Positions 12,901 through 27,900 of a stretch of 64,000 nucleotides of DNA are shown here, piece by piece. The position numbers were made by a program, and so were the translations under genes. The DNA comes from Onthophagus taurus (Eukaryota > Arthropoda > Insecta > Coleoptera > Scarabaeidae): positions 39,377,501 to 39,441,500 of the forward strand of contig NC_091966.1 of the NCBI RefSeq assembly GCF_036711975.1, given 5' to 3'. Numbering within the stretch: position 1 is the first letter of the stretch; every line of letters starts with the position of its first letter. The notes beneath the pieces were generated by a model. That model saw only the letters and a list, made by a program, of their open reading frames with translations. It had not been told where the DNA came from and made no database searches.

Positions 12901-15900
12901 TGCACTTTTTTGTGTGTATTACCTTCCTTGTAGTAACTGGCTGTCGTTACATAATTCAAATATGCTCATTCGCTCAGTTTTATTAGCACATCATTTGGTA
13001 TTACTTTTTTGGTAGCCATAATTATTTATTTAAAATTACATATACACTGTTACCACCTAACTGGTAACTGGTACTCTTGGAAGATATCGCTTATTACGAT
13101 AAATTGGTCCGTTTGTCTTCATGTCTATATTTGTTATGAATGTATATATTCATGTAAATATTTGTTTTTTTTGAGGCAATAACATTATTATTATTATTAA
13201 GTTTATATTTTAGTAATTGGGAATTTATAAAACGACGCCCATACACATAGAGTGTGTAATACAGTATTCAGGCTTGTATCTATTATTTTCCTCTTGGCTT
13301 AGTTTGGGTTTAAGACAGTGAGAACCTTTGTCTTCATATGATATCTTCTTAATTTTGTCTTTGATTTTTGGTTTCATGCTTAACATTGTATGTTTCACGA
13401 TCGCACAATAAATACTATTACTACTATCCCATTTCTGACTTCCATCAGGGTTAGTCCTTCAGTATTACTGATTTTTCACTATCTTTTACTTTTTTAGTCT
13501 TTCTAGTATCTAATATTCGATATATTTTTAGGTTTTTATTTCATGCAACCAAAGTCTTCTACGTTTCCTGCTTATTATTGGTCTTATTATCTGCTCCTTC
13601 TGTTTTGTTTTGGAGTATAATTATCTCTGTCTAGTGTTGTGTGGCTTCTTCAATATTACTACTACCTTAATTATGACTTATGACTTTTCTATCTAGATTC
13701 TTTATTATATTCTTTATGGGTTCTTATTATGATATCTTCTGAATTTTGACTTGTTTCTATTTGTTCAGGTTCTTTATTTTTGGCATTGTTCGTGTTTGAG
13801 AAAGAGAGAATCTTTGTCTTCATGATATTATCTTGGTTTTTAGCCTGTTTCCGACTTCGCTCAGACTTATTCATTTTCTTTCTAACTCCTTCAGTATTTC
13901 TGACATATTTTTAAATTTTTATTTCACACAACCAGAGTCTTTTGGATTATTTCAAATTTCGTTCCTTTTTAGTATTTGTTTTGCTTCTACGTTTCTTGCT
14001 TCTTTCTGGCTTCTTTCTTTCTGGTTCTCTTTGGACTTTCGTTGTATCTTTACTACCTTGATTCTGACTCTTCTCCATCTAAATTCTTTGCTGTCTTCTT
14101 TCTGGCTTGTCTGATATCTTCTTTATTTTAACATGTTTAAAGCTTATCCGTCTCTTTATGTAGTCTTTAATTAGATATGAGTTGTTTGTTTTCGCCGCTT
14201 TGTGTCTTGCTCTCCTTTATACTACACCTTTAATAAGATTTCTTCTTATATGTATCTCGAATAATTAAATAAATAACAAGCGTATCATCGAAAAACCACA
14301 AAAAAATAAGGTTTCTTTTTATGATTAAAATATTCATTTAATTCTAAGAAAGTTTGATTTTCCCACTTTCCATTTATTCATCATTACTGAGAACGAGTTT
14401 TTAATTAATTAACATATACAATCAAATCTAATATAATTTTTGCTATATATTTGTATTAATATATTTATATTTAATAAGTCTTTTAACTTAATCATACATT
14501 ATTTTATGACGAAGTAATTGAAAGACCTTGTTAAACCGATACAAATATTACATGTTTGTCATTGAAATTGGAAAGATAGACTACATAAAACCTTGTACAT
14601 TTTTTTGATTTAAAAATAAACAATTTATTTACAAGGCGATTCGTATCATCACCCTTTTAATTACTTTTAAATAAACAATTAAATTTAATTAATTTCTTTA
14701 CTATATAAAATTTTTTTTTATTTTTTCAAGGGTGACCAAGAAATACCAATGTGGATCAACACGGTAGAAGCGAGCGCTATGGGCGCTGAAGAAGTCAGTG
14801 CAAGATTGCGGGTGGAGGTACGACAGGGTTTGAGCTGGCAAGAAGCAAATTATAGAAGACAGCTAATAGGGTGAGTCAAGTTTACAAACTTCATCCAAGA
14901 AACAAATTGGACACAACCCTTTCCAGTAGTAAACTTAACTTACAAATTGCCGGAAATTTACCAACAACAAAACTTTGGCGTTATGCAAATGAACTCTACC
15001 AACTCGTGGAATTCATTTGCTTCCGGAATTTCCGCCGTAACTTTCTTTGTGTTTGTTACGTTTCTCGAGTTTGTTGTAACGTTATATTTATTATGTTTTT
15101 ATATGAAGTTGGTAGATGCCGGTGGCATTGACAGAGAAACCAACGCGGAACTTGATCCGTTCATTATGTAAATAGGGGCGTCTGTAAATATTATGTAATA
15201 CGAACTGATCAAATAGCTTCGAGATTATAGTTGGATATTTTATCTTTTCAGATATAACGAATTCTCAGTAAAAGACGAAGATCCACCTTGGAAAAAATAT
15301 TTAGAACAATTCAAAAACCCTTTGATCCTGCTCCTTTTAGCATCCGCTGTCGTTTCGATTTGCATGCGACAATTCGACGATGCCATCAGTATTACAGTAG
15401 CCATAGTTATCGTGGTAACCGTGGCCTTCGTCCAAGAGTACCGCTCGGAGAAATCTTTAGAAGAACTGACCAAATTGGTACCGCCGTCATGTCACTGGTA
15501 AGTACACGTTCTTTCTTGTTAGCGATCGCGATTTAATGACCGTTATCGCGCGAGGAAATTCCGAGTACGGTCTTAATTTGGGTCAATGGTTTCGAATGCA
15601 ATACTAACTATCTCGGTATGTCATTTAGAACGAGTACAAATGGGTCACTTATCATACATCATAATTATAGCTAACGCAAAAAAAGCTGAAATAATGTTTT
15701 GCGTAAATCAATTTATTTACGGACACGATTTACGATTTTTCATTTTGAATTATTCGCGTTTTATTAAAGTCAAACAACACTCACACACAATTATAATGAA
15801 ACAGCACAGTTGTTTTGCATTTCGACGTGTTCGACAATAAAGCGAATGAAACTATTCAAAGTTCTGAAAACACATCTGTTTCCTATTTCGACGCGGATAT

Positions 15901-18900
15901 GCATTGTTCTTTCCGAAGAACGTGTCGGGTTTATTTTCACTACATTTGAGATGGTACAATGCGGAAAAGAGGGGTGTGTTTGTTATCACTCTGGTTTTCC
16001 GGAGTTTATCCGTCGTCGGAGAGATTTCGTATATTTGTTGATATGGTTTGAGGTTATTTGAAATTGTAGCAGATGGTTTCCAGTTATGATTTATGTTTCC
16101 CATTTTAAAGGGGGTTTGATTGAAAAGGGAAAAACGTGATTCAATTAAATTATGTTGGTTAAATTGGTGCGTACTTGACCGATTCGATTTTTGAATCCCT
16201 TTAATTCGATTAAATGACCTAGAATAAATACTATTTGTTATGAAATTTTTATGTTTTCCAGTTTTTATTTGGAGGAAGATTTCTAACATTGCTTAATTAA
16301 CTTAATTTTTTTTTTGTATCTCAAAAACAAAAAATGATATGGAACTGCATGTTGAGCACAAGGTGTAGGCCGACGTTCTCCATAGTATCTTCAGGAACAG
16401 TATACTGGTGAAACAAGGAAATAATAAAGAAGAGAATTGAGAAATGCTCTTCTCTGGTATTAATTAACCAAGCATATACGCCAAATAGAAAAAGCTTTGG
16501 ATGAGTTGGATGATTCATGCTTTATGTAAGAGTGATTAAGAAATTAAAGCTTTGCAGTCGCATCCTTATTTCTGAAGGGGCTGTTAGAGACCAGCTATGC
16601 AAGTTATTTCCTCCCAAATATGAGGAGCCTACATTTAGCTTGTACTTAAAATGAAGGAATTAGGTGTGGCAATTAATAGAATCAATAAAAAGTAAATACT
16701 CTTTCCTGATACAATGACACCCGAACTATTATTAGCCATCGTTGAGGACGCCAAGGAGATTTTTCTTAATATACAGGGTGAGTTGTTAGTATCCCGGCGG
16801 TTGATAGTTGCTAAACCGTTTGAAAAACAAAAAAAATATTTTATACAAATGTTGTTTGATTCACCACTTTCTATTACGTAAAATCATTTTTACTTATACA
16901 GGATATTCCATTTAGGCGTAACGGAGGGTATGTAGATTTTTTAAATGGAACATCCTGTATATTTTATCATATTATGATTACAATTAAATTTGTTTGTACA
17001 GCCGTATATGTTCCTATTTCACAGCGTTCATAGTTCCTGAAACCACATCAGACAATAGTCAAAGCCGCAGTAGGTAGATGATAGTATTCAAAGATATTAG
17101 ATACACTATACAGGATGTTTATAAAGCTTTTAAAGTTTTTTAAATGGAACACCCTGTATATTGTGTGCTAGTCGAATTGCTCATCAAATTCTCTTTAATT
17201 AATGATAAGTATGTCATATATCTAACTTTAATAGTTTTCCTGATATTTAGAATTTAAAGAAAAATGTGTAATAAAATGTCACTATTGTACTTAAAAAAGT
17301 GACAGAATGTCCTTTTTTTGTCACTTTTTTTTTTGTTTTTTCTTTTTTGTTTGTCTGTCATTTCTAAATTAGTAATATTATATTAAAATACAATTTAAAA
17401 AAAAAAAACATTTTTTATCCATAAAGTACCAAGTCGCATTAAAATCTGGTATATGGCACCAAAATTATTTTACATTATAAAATATTAATCAAATAATAAA
17501 AGGAAGAACAAAAAAAACTAATAAACGTAGACAGAAGATAATATTAAGTACAATAACGCATATTTTATTACATATTATTTTTTAAATTCTAAATATCAAG
17601 AAAACTACTAAAGTTAGATATATGACATACTTATCATTAATTAAAGGTAACTTGATGGACAATTCAACCAGCACACAATATACAGGGTGTTCCATTTAAA
17701 AAACTTATGAAAAAGCCATTTCAAAAGCATCAAAAGTAACTAAGCTTTATGAACACGCTGTAAGCGTATCTAATATCTTTGGGTACTATCATTTACCTAC
17801 TGCCTTTGACTATTATCTGACATAGTTTCAAGGCAAAATTGGAAAAAATGTCGTTTTTACATAGGTTTTAAAAAGATCCTGCAATGGACACATTTTGGAA
17901 AAACAATTGAATATCTCAAGAACTATGAACGCCATCAATTAGTAACATATACAACTGTATAACCAAGTTTAATTCTATTCATAATATGATAAAATATACA
18001 GGTTGTTCCATTAAAAAAAATCTACATACTCCGTTACGCCTAAATGGAACACCTGTATAAGTAAAAATAATTTTACGTAATAGAAAGTGGTGAGTCAAAC
18101 AACTTTTGTATAAAATATTTTTTTATTTCTCAAACGGTTTAGCAATTATCGTCCGCCGAGATTCTAATAACTCACCCTGTATACAGGGTGAGTTTTTTTT
18201 CGATGTTTAGTATAGACATCTTGAAAACTAGCGGAGATAGAGAGACGATTAAATAGGGAAAGAATTGCAGTTTCATGAACTCAATTTAATGAGCTTTTTG
18301 TTTTATGGATAAAATGCATGGCTAACTAGATATCTCGAAAAAACCGTTTTTTTTGTTATATCGTTAGATACCTATGGCTCCGCTATTATTGATTTTAGGA
18401 AAAATTTGTAGGGTATTACATGTTTAACACTCCAGTAGTCGCGGCTCCGGTTACTACAAGAGTGGGCGCATGTCATCTCTTAGATGACTTTTCAATGCAT
18501 GCAAAATAGGTATATATATTTCTCTATGATGCAAAAATATTAACAGGTTAGTCCAGGCAGACTGTCTACGTCATCTCTTAGATGCAAAATAAATATATAT
18601 TTTTCTATGATGCAAAAATATTATCTCTTAGATGACATGCAACTATTACAGTGTTAATAAAGCAGTCTAACCGACTTTTTTATTTAAGCAATAATTTTTG
18701 AGTTATAACACAAACTTGTAATTTTTCTAATGGAAACCATGGTTGGCCATGACTTTATAGAAAAGGCCTTTTCTCTTATTTCTTCTATTTGTTTTAGACT
18801 TGCTGATCTGTTGAACTTTGAATTCGTACTCGAAGTGTGTCTTGTTTTGAGGACTTCCAAGTCCTTCCATTTTTGGGGTGGTGTTTCTGTTTATGGTTGA

Positions 18901-21900
18901 GTCCCTGTTGGTTTTCTCTCTAATACTATATCTTCCATCTTATCATATCTAGTGTACCACATCGTTCCTTGATGTTTATATTTCTTATCCGGTCTCCTCT
19001 AGTCTCACGTAAGATAGTCCACAACATTTTAATTTTGAAAACGTTTACTCTCTCTATTCCGTGTATTATAACGAGTCTTATGCAAGTTTTATAAATTCTT
19101 ATCTTGCTGTCCATTCGCATGTATTGATTTGATCAAAAGATTCTGATAGAGATCGCTTTATTGATTTCGTTTCTTAATTTTTTGCTGGGTCAATTTTTTT
19201 CGATGGGCTTGTCTTTTTCCCCAAGTTCAAATTTAAATGGTTCTTCGGCGATTATCATGACAACATATATAGTTTGCTTACTTGATGGAATTTAAAGAAA
19301 TCTTTGCATATCATCTTCCGTCTTTGCCATGATTGCTGTATCTCATACTGACTTTAATCTTGCTCAATTTATAGCCCAAATTCAACAACGACACCACCTG
19401 TATAATTTTGTCCATTACCAGGTTAAACAGGAATGATGTTAAGAATATCAGCAGTTATGTACTCGCTTGTTTTAACCTTTGTCATTATCTGTTTAGATTT
19501 GGATTACTTTTACAATGTTGGAAAGCGTTCCTTTTTCAATTAGTAATCTCAGAATATCTTGTAGACGTACTTTGTCAAAAGTATTCGTCATATTAACGAA
19601 GTTGATATAAAAGGGTTTGTTAAATTCTATTGATTTTTGGCTGTTTGATAATAATAAATAAAGCTTCTGTTGTAGACCTATTTTTTCTAAAATGCTTGTT
19701 GCTCCTCTACTTTTAATTCTAAATCCTCTATTAGAATGCTTGTACATAAGTTATTATTTTAATTAGAATGTCTGATGGATATCGTAAATATAAAATCAAA
19801 GCCATTAACAAGACCATGTTAAAAATTACATTATTAGATTATTATTATACATATATATTTATATTATTATTATATAGGGAAATCCGTACAGCCAGCGGAC
19901 ATATTGTTAAAGTTTGGCAGTTCTCCATAGAGCCGCATTGAGTTTAATGCTAAGTTATGTCTTCTTTTTTAGTGTTGTGGTACTTGATTTGATAGATGAC
20001 CGTGGTTGTAAGAGGAGTCACCAAAACCGAAATTGTGGAATTATATAACCATTAACAGAAGTAAAGAAACTGCTTATATTTCCTAGGGATTTCAGCATCT
20101 TTCCCTTGGTAAACCGCTTGATTGATTTCATTGTTTGATTGAGGTTCGTTCTTTGATACTCTCATCGTTTCGTCTACACTCAACTTCCTGGTTTCCCTAT
20201 AAAGCTTTTCAAATGTCATATTTAATTGACAAATCATAACTAATGAAATGGATCCTAATGAATAATGATATACATAAATAATAATTAATAATAATAAAAT
20301 AATAATACAGGGTCAATACGTCAAAAATTTGACGTATTTCAGATGACTCCATATTTAAAACGCGCATTGCTACCAACTAAATTTTACTAACAGTGTGCAA
20401 GTCTAAATCAAAACCTGATGGCACACCGTGGCTCGAAATTTTTAGAACGCACTAGAAAAAACTGTTTCAGGAAAAAACTAGCTATGGACAACCAAATGAC
20501 TTTAGCGAATTCAATCTCATGTTAACCTGCCGCTCCTCCAAGTGTTGCCAGATCGAACGCTACGTTGCCAGTCTCATTACTTAATTTATACACCTCATAT
20601 GTAAAATATGAATCGGTTGTTTCTCGGTGTAACTTACTTAGTTACTTGTTGTTAACTGATGGAATATGGTTCTTTTATGATAAGTTTGTTTCCCTAAATC
20701 GGTATCTTAAATTTTTTGTCAACTCTGTTTATTCTCAATGAACTTTTTCCTTAAAGATAAACTGTTCAAACTTCAATGCTTTAAATTTTTTCAAAAAATA
20801 GGTTATTACAGTATATTTATACCTCGGAAATGAATTGATTCAAATTTAATTGATTATCTCTTTTTCCATTAGCTTACTATTTCAAATAGTGCCTAATTTA
20901 TTTACTCTTAACGAGAAAGACATTTTAATCGATATGGATTTAAATTAGTTACAAAGGAATTGGTATGGTTTCATTTTATTAATTCACTTTTACGACTTTA
21001 TTAATCCCATTTTCTTTTACATTATTGACATTAATGACAATTGTCATCTTTTAACATATTTATTTTCCGTAATCGTCAATTTCTTTCCGAATATTTACGC
21101 TCACTTTTAGAGCGTGAAAGTAGGTAAAGCGAGCAAGGTAATTCCATCGCTTATTAAAATATTATCTCCTTTAGAAACAATTTTCAATTCAAATCCCATT
21201 TTAGCATTGGTGAATATCGATTTGTATAAGCAAATTTGTCGTAAAATTAAAATATGAACGAAGCGGGACCAGGGGACAATGCCGGCGATATTGATCGCGA
21301 GGAAATATTGAAAACTTTGTACTCGTGGAAAAGCACGGTCGAGGAAACGATCGAAACGGTTAAGCAGGACACGGGCGATACAATAGTTATGAAAGCAATC
21401 AGGAAGCTACAAATGGAGAAAAAGGATAAAGCGAATCCGTATTTGTGTTTTGTGGCGTTTCTTGTTTTTTGTAATGCTTTTTATCATCTATATTTATTTG
21501 GGGAATTTTGAGAAATAAATAAAAACTAAGTAATTAATTAAATTTTTTATATCACTCTTTACAATTAATCAACTCATCACAAACAATTATCCCAATTTAA
21601 ATAGCAAGCATATTTCATTAGTCGCGGCCGTCGTTTGCCCGTTCAATGGCTTCGTTGTTTCCTCGGGTTCTTTTTTCTTTACGGTTTGGATTCGAGATAA
21701 ACACATACACAATCGGAGTTAAAACGACAACTTAAACCGGGTATTTTAATCTTAAGCGGTTCATTTCTTGTTTGGTAGTTGATATTACGCAGCCGACGAG
21801 AAAGTACAGTAAAAATAATTGTTTTACAGCCTTCGAGAAGGCACCCCGGATACGTTTTTGGCGCGGGAATTGGTTCCCGGGGATGTCGTTTTGTTGAATA

Positions 21901-24900
21901 TTGGAGATCGGGTTCCCGCGGATCTTCGCCTCTTCGAATCGGTTGATTTAGCCATTGACGAAAGCAGTTTTACCGGCGAAACGGAACCTGCCCAAAAAAA
22001 TACCGCCCCTATTTTGAGACCTAATGGCTCGCAATCGTCCAAAATTAATATTGCTTTTATGGGGACACTCGTAAGATGTGGAAGTGGAAAGGTAACAAAA
22101 CAAATATCTTTTTTGAGTTAATTAAATGATTTTCATTTAATTTTAGGGTATAGTAGTAAGTACTGGAGTTAATAGTGAATTCGGATCAGTATTTAAAATG
22201 ATGTTGGAAGAAGAGGCGCCAAAAACTCCATTACAAAAGTCAATGGATAGCCTCGGAGCTCAACTATCAATATACTCATTTGGAATTATAGGATTAATTA
22301 TGTTAGTTGGCTGGTTACAAGGGAAGCAAACTCTTGAAATGTTTACAATAGGCGTTAGTTTAGCTGTAGCTGCAATTCCTGAAGGTAAAACATTAAAAAT
22401 AATCATATATTAACCCTAAATAATTTTATTTTTAGGTTTACCGATTGTTGTAACAGTGACGTTGGCCCTAGGTGTCATGAGAATGGCAAAACGTAACTCC
22501 ATCGTTAAAAAACTACCAACAGTCGAAACGTTAGGTTGCGTAAACGTAATATGTTCCGATAAAACCGGGACCATAACGCGAAACGAGATGACAGTAACCG
22601 TTCTTGTAACTTCCGATAATTACTTAGCGGAAGTTACAGGGGCTGGATACAACGATCACGGACAAGTAATTTTACATAAATGCGAACATCCCGAATACGC
22701 AAGAGATAGTGTTAGTAAAGTGTTCGAGGTGGGAGCTGTGTGTAATAATGCGATGATAAACAATGAGACTTTACTGGGTCAACCGACTGAAGGTGCTCTT
22801 TTGGCCGCCGCTATGAAACACGGAATGTATAACGTACAAGACCGTTACATTCGATTACAGGAATACCCGTTCTCGTCCGAGCAGAAAATGATGGTCGTTA
22901 AATGCGTGCCCAAATACGATAACGATAAACGCGAAATTTTTTTCGTTAAAGGCGCTTTAGAAAAGGTATTACCGAAATGTACGCAATTTTCTTACAATGG
23001 AACCGTGCAGAAACTAACAACAAAAAAAGAACAGGAATATATGGTGGAAGCCCACGAAATCGGAAGGAAAGGTTTAAGGGTTATTGCTTTAGCGAAAGGA
23101 ACGAATTTGCAAGAGTTGGTTTATGTGGGTTTAGTGGGAATTTGTGACCCACCAAGGCAATACGTAAGGGAATCAATAACGACGTTATTACATTCTGGGG
23201 TTCAAGTTAAAATGGTTACAGGTGATGCTGTTGATACGGCGGTTGCAATTGGTAAACTTTCATGATTTATTTTAACAAAATTTTATTAATTACATATTTT
23301 TTTTAGCTCAAATGATTGGATTAGACACCTTACACTCTCAAGTACTTTCGGGAGAACAATTAGATAGTTTTACAGAAGCAGAATTAGACGCAGCCGTTCC
23401 ACACGCAACCGTTTTTTATAGGGTTACCCCAAAAAATAAATTATCAATCGTGAAATCACTTCAAAGGACGGGACACATCGTCGGAATGACTGGTGATGGG
23501 GTTAACGATGGCGTTGCACTTAAAAAAGCCGATATTGGCATTGCAATGGGAAGGAATGGTACGGATGTTTGCAAAGAAGCGGCTGATATGATCTTGGTGG
23601 ACGATGATTTCCACACAATAATGTAAGAAAATTATTAATAATGTATGTTTAGGATAATTTATAACATTTTTAATTTAATAATTTAGTTCTGCTATTGAAG
23701 AAGGGAAAAGCATATTTTATAATATAAGGAATTTCGTGAGATTTCAATTGTCGACGTCTATAGCGGCGTTATCTTTGATTGCTTTAGCGACGTTAATTGG
23801 TATTCCAAATCCGTTAAATGCTATGCAGGTAAGTTTTTAATTTTATTACAAATTAAGATCGTTGAAACATGTAATTTTTTTCTATAACTGTTAAATTGTT
23901 GTAAAGTTGGTTACAGTTATATTATTATTTGTTGTCTTTTTTCAAAAATATCTCTTAAAACTCACTGATTGATTTATTTTAAGATTTTTACATCAGAATT
24001 TAATTTGAAATAAGAAAAGATTCTGACTTGTAATATAATAACATGAATATCTTACTCTGAGTAGAAATGCTGCAAGAATTACTTTTGCAACAACTTATTT
24101 ATGTAAAGCTGGATTCTCAGTTGTAGCTATGATTTGTGACAGAGCAAATATTATACTTAAGAATTGTTTTCATTTTGTGTCTGATCTATATCATGATATA
24201 AAACATACAAGTATACAGGGCATTGAGATAAAATTGTTGTTGTTTCTTCTAATTCTGTTTCTTATTATTATATATGGTATCTTCTTTCTTCAGCTCCTTT
24301 GAACTGCCTCGAGATTTAACAAATTATAAATATACGAACACATATAATGCCAAAGACTTACATATGTATATAGAACAACACTTTAAAGTAGAGATGATAC
24401 AATTAATGGAAGGAAACTTCTTCTTCTATCCAGACGTCTAGCGACTCGACTTTCTCAGAAACTTTAGAAGAACCCTTGGACAAGTAGATCTGGAGAGGGA
24501 TTATAAATAGTGATTAAGGTCTAAGTAATATCACAGCCAGTTATATTTTTCTATAATCTAGTTATCACAATTATTTCTATTCAGTCCTTCTTGATGTCAC
24601 ATTTATTTTGCGTCTATCGTTCCTTGTCATTATTTTAAATGGATTGTCATTGACACAAAATTGCTTTGGCGAAGAGCACGATCCTTCCTCACATTCGATT
24701 TGTGACCCAGACGAACGCTGGCCCTTCTTGACTTTCTTTGATGATCTTTTCATCATGGTGGGGATATTGGAGTGTCGTTTTTTTTCGGGGATATTACATT
24801 TTCTGGGGGGAAGTGATGGTTGTTTTATATGATTTTTTTGTATCGATTGTTTGTACAGTTGTCTCTTTCTGATGGTTTGTTTAGGTTGAGTTGCTTTAAG

Positions 24901-27900
24901 TTCTGGGAACCATCTCGGATCCATGAACGAGAGTGAGAATTGTTGAGTATAGTCTGTACCCACTTTCTGCGCAGCTTCATAAATTGAGATATTATATCTG
25001 GTCATAACCTCCTTCATTGTTTTTGTCTTATGTATTCAGGGCTTTTTCTCATATTTGGTGGGATCCGTCTTTCATTGCTGAGATTGTTGTTACCACAGAA
25101 GGTGCATCTTGGAGAATTTTTCTTAGCACAATCGTCCCAACTGCGCTCTTCTGTGTTCTTATTTTAGATTTGCGTTGTTTTTTGATATGACTGTATCATA
25201 AACAGTTGTGACTTTGGGTTTCTGGAGCAATGTATGGTTCTGAGCCTCTGACACTGAAGAAGACTGTAACTATTTATGCAAAAGCTGTTCTTTTAAACGT
25301 TACTATGAATCGATTACATTTTCTCCTTCTTCTGCTTAAAAATTTATAATTATTTTTCCTTTGCATGTAACCTTGTGACTTGGAATAAATGCATTCCAAC
25401 CCCTCTTGATAGAGAAATATGATTCTATGGATTTATTTGTTGCGTTATGGTTGTGAAATTCCATTTCCAGTCTACTATGTCCACGTATTTTACCATCGAA
25501 AAGTATTCTTCCAATTTTAAGATCTCTTAATTGTCCAATATTTTTATCAATAGATTCAATGCAGGGCAGATAGTCTTTAGCCGAGTATAGCACTGTTGGT
25601 TTTGTTATGTCGGTAATGCCGTTATTTTTAAGTACTTTGGTCCAGATATCAAATAGGGGTCGTGTTTGTTAGGATTCCAGATAGGGGACTTTTTAACAGA
25701 TTAAAAGCTTACAACGGGGCAGTTATGTCGTCGTTTACTAGCAAAATTAATAAATTCACAGTACGATGTCAAGGTGACACGACCACGGTTATGTAAAAAG
25801 GATTTTTAAAATCAATCATGTCAAAAATTTGAAGGTTATGAGTTTAAAATTTTCTCGTTTTTTCAAAGAAATCAATAATCCCTCAACTTTAAAATTAATC
25901 TAAAGTAAAGCCGAATTTTCCTTAAAAATTCGAAAAAGTTTTATTCGTTAATTTCCAAAAAAGAATTTTTAAAATCAATCCTCTCAAAAATTTGAGGGTT
26001 ATCTCACTTTTAGGTTATGATGAGTTTACGATTTTGTTTGCAGAGAAACTAATACTTCATCAATCGTGAAATGATTTCCAAAATAAAGGCGAATTTTGCT
26101 TTTATAACCTCGAAAAGTTTTATTCGTTAATTTCCAATATTTTTTTAGAAAAACATTTTTAAAATCGATGTCTAAAATTTGGAGGTTGTCCCAATTATAG
26201 GTTATTAGTTAGTTAGTTCTTCCACCGGTAGGCTTTTGGAGTTCCAACTTCAGTTCATATCATTCTACATTCGCAGATTTTAGGTTATGTTGAGTATAAG
26301 ATTTTTTTTCAAAAGAATTAATACTCCCTCAATTTTGAAATTATATCTAAAGTAAAGGCGAATTTTCCTTTCCTAACCTCAAAAACTTTTATTCGTTAAT
26401 TTCCAATACATTTTTAGTAAAGAATTTTTAAAATCAATCCTGTCAAAAATTTGATGGTTATCTCACTTTTAGGTTATGGTGAGTTTACGATTTTGTTTGC
26501 AAAGAAACTAATAGTCCATCAATCTTGAAATGATTTCCAAAATAAAGGCGAATTTTACTTTTATAACCTCGAAAAGTTTTATCGTTAATTTCCAATATTT
26601 TTTAGAAATAAATTTTTAAAATCAAACTTGTCAAAAATTTGGAGGTTATCTCAATTATAGGTTATTAGTTAGTTCGTTTTTCCACCGGTAGGCTTTTGGA
26701 GTTTCAACTTCACTTCATATAATTCTCTATTCGCAGATTTTAGGTTATGTTGAGTATAAGTTGTTTTTTTTTCAAAGGAATTAATACTCCCTCAGTTTTG
26801 AAATTATATAGAAAGTAAAGCCGAATTTTCCTTTTATAACCTCAAAAAGTTTTATTCGTTAATTTCCAATATTTTTATTGAAAAAATTTTTAAAATCAAT
26901 CCTGTCAAAAATTTGGAGGTTATCTCAATTATAGGTTATTAGTTAGTTAACTTTTCCACCGGTAGGCTTTTGGAGTTTCAACTTCAGTTCATATAATTCT
27001 CCATTCGCAGATTTTAGGTTATGTTGAGTATCAGATTCTTTTTCAAAGGAATTAATACTCTCTCAATTTTGAAATTATATCTAAAGTAAAGACGAATTTT
27101 CCTTTTATAACCTCAAAAAGTTTTATTCGTTAATTTCCAATACATTTTAAAAAAGAAAAAATTTAACATCACACCTGTCAATTTGAAGGTTATATAAATG
27201 TATAACAAAAATGTACATATTTCAACTCTATCCTATCCAACTGAACAAAAAAAGTACATTACATAAATATTTATTATTTGTAAGCACAACTTTTTATAAA
27301 AAAACTTTTTGTTTTAGATATTATGGATAAACATAATAATGGATGGACCTCCAGCTCAAAGTTTAGGTGTAGAACCGGTCGAAAAAGATGTGATACGACA
27401 AAAACCGAGAAACACCAAGGAACCAATGATTACAAAATCACTCATAGCGAACGTTTTAATTTCCGCTGTGGTTATTATATCAGGAACATTATGGGTATTC
27501 AAAAAAGAGGTTAGATTAACACCATAATTTAATTTTTTCGTTTTAAAAATGTTTTAATTACTTTTTAGCTAAGTTCTGAAGGAATCACAGCTCGCGATAC
27601 AACAATGACATTCACATGTTTCGTCTTTTTCGACATGTGGAACGCCCTTTCGTGCAGATCCCAAACGAAAAGTGTTTTTTCGATCGGTCTTTTCACCAAT
27701 AAAATGTTCCTGGTGGCTGTCACTCTTTCGGTTATCGGCCAACTCTTGGTTGTTTATTTTCCTCCTTTACAAAGCGTGTTTCAAACGGAAGCTTTAACAG
27801 TTTGGGGTAAATAAAAAGGAAATAATGATAGTTTTAATAAAAATAATAATTGTTGTTTTAGATATGATATTTTTAACGTTATTAACGTCGTCAGTTTGGG

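Noticed and set aside
13689-14114. ORFs in the pyrimidine-rich tract
   Set aside because: Low-complexity composition and internal repeats explain the open frames.
15852-16289. 145-codon minus ORF in pump intron 3
   Set aside because: No motif, Asn/Lys/Phe-rich composition like the intron, no splice or poly(A) context.
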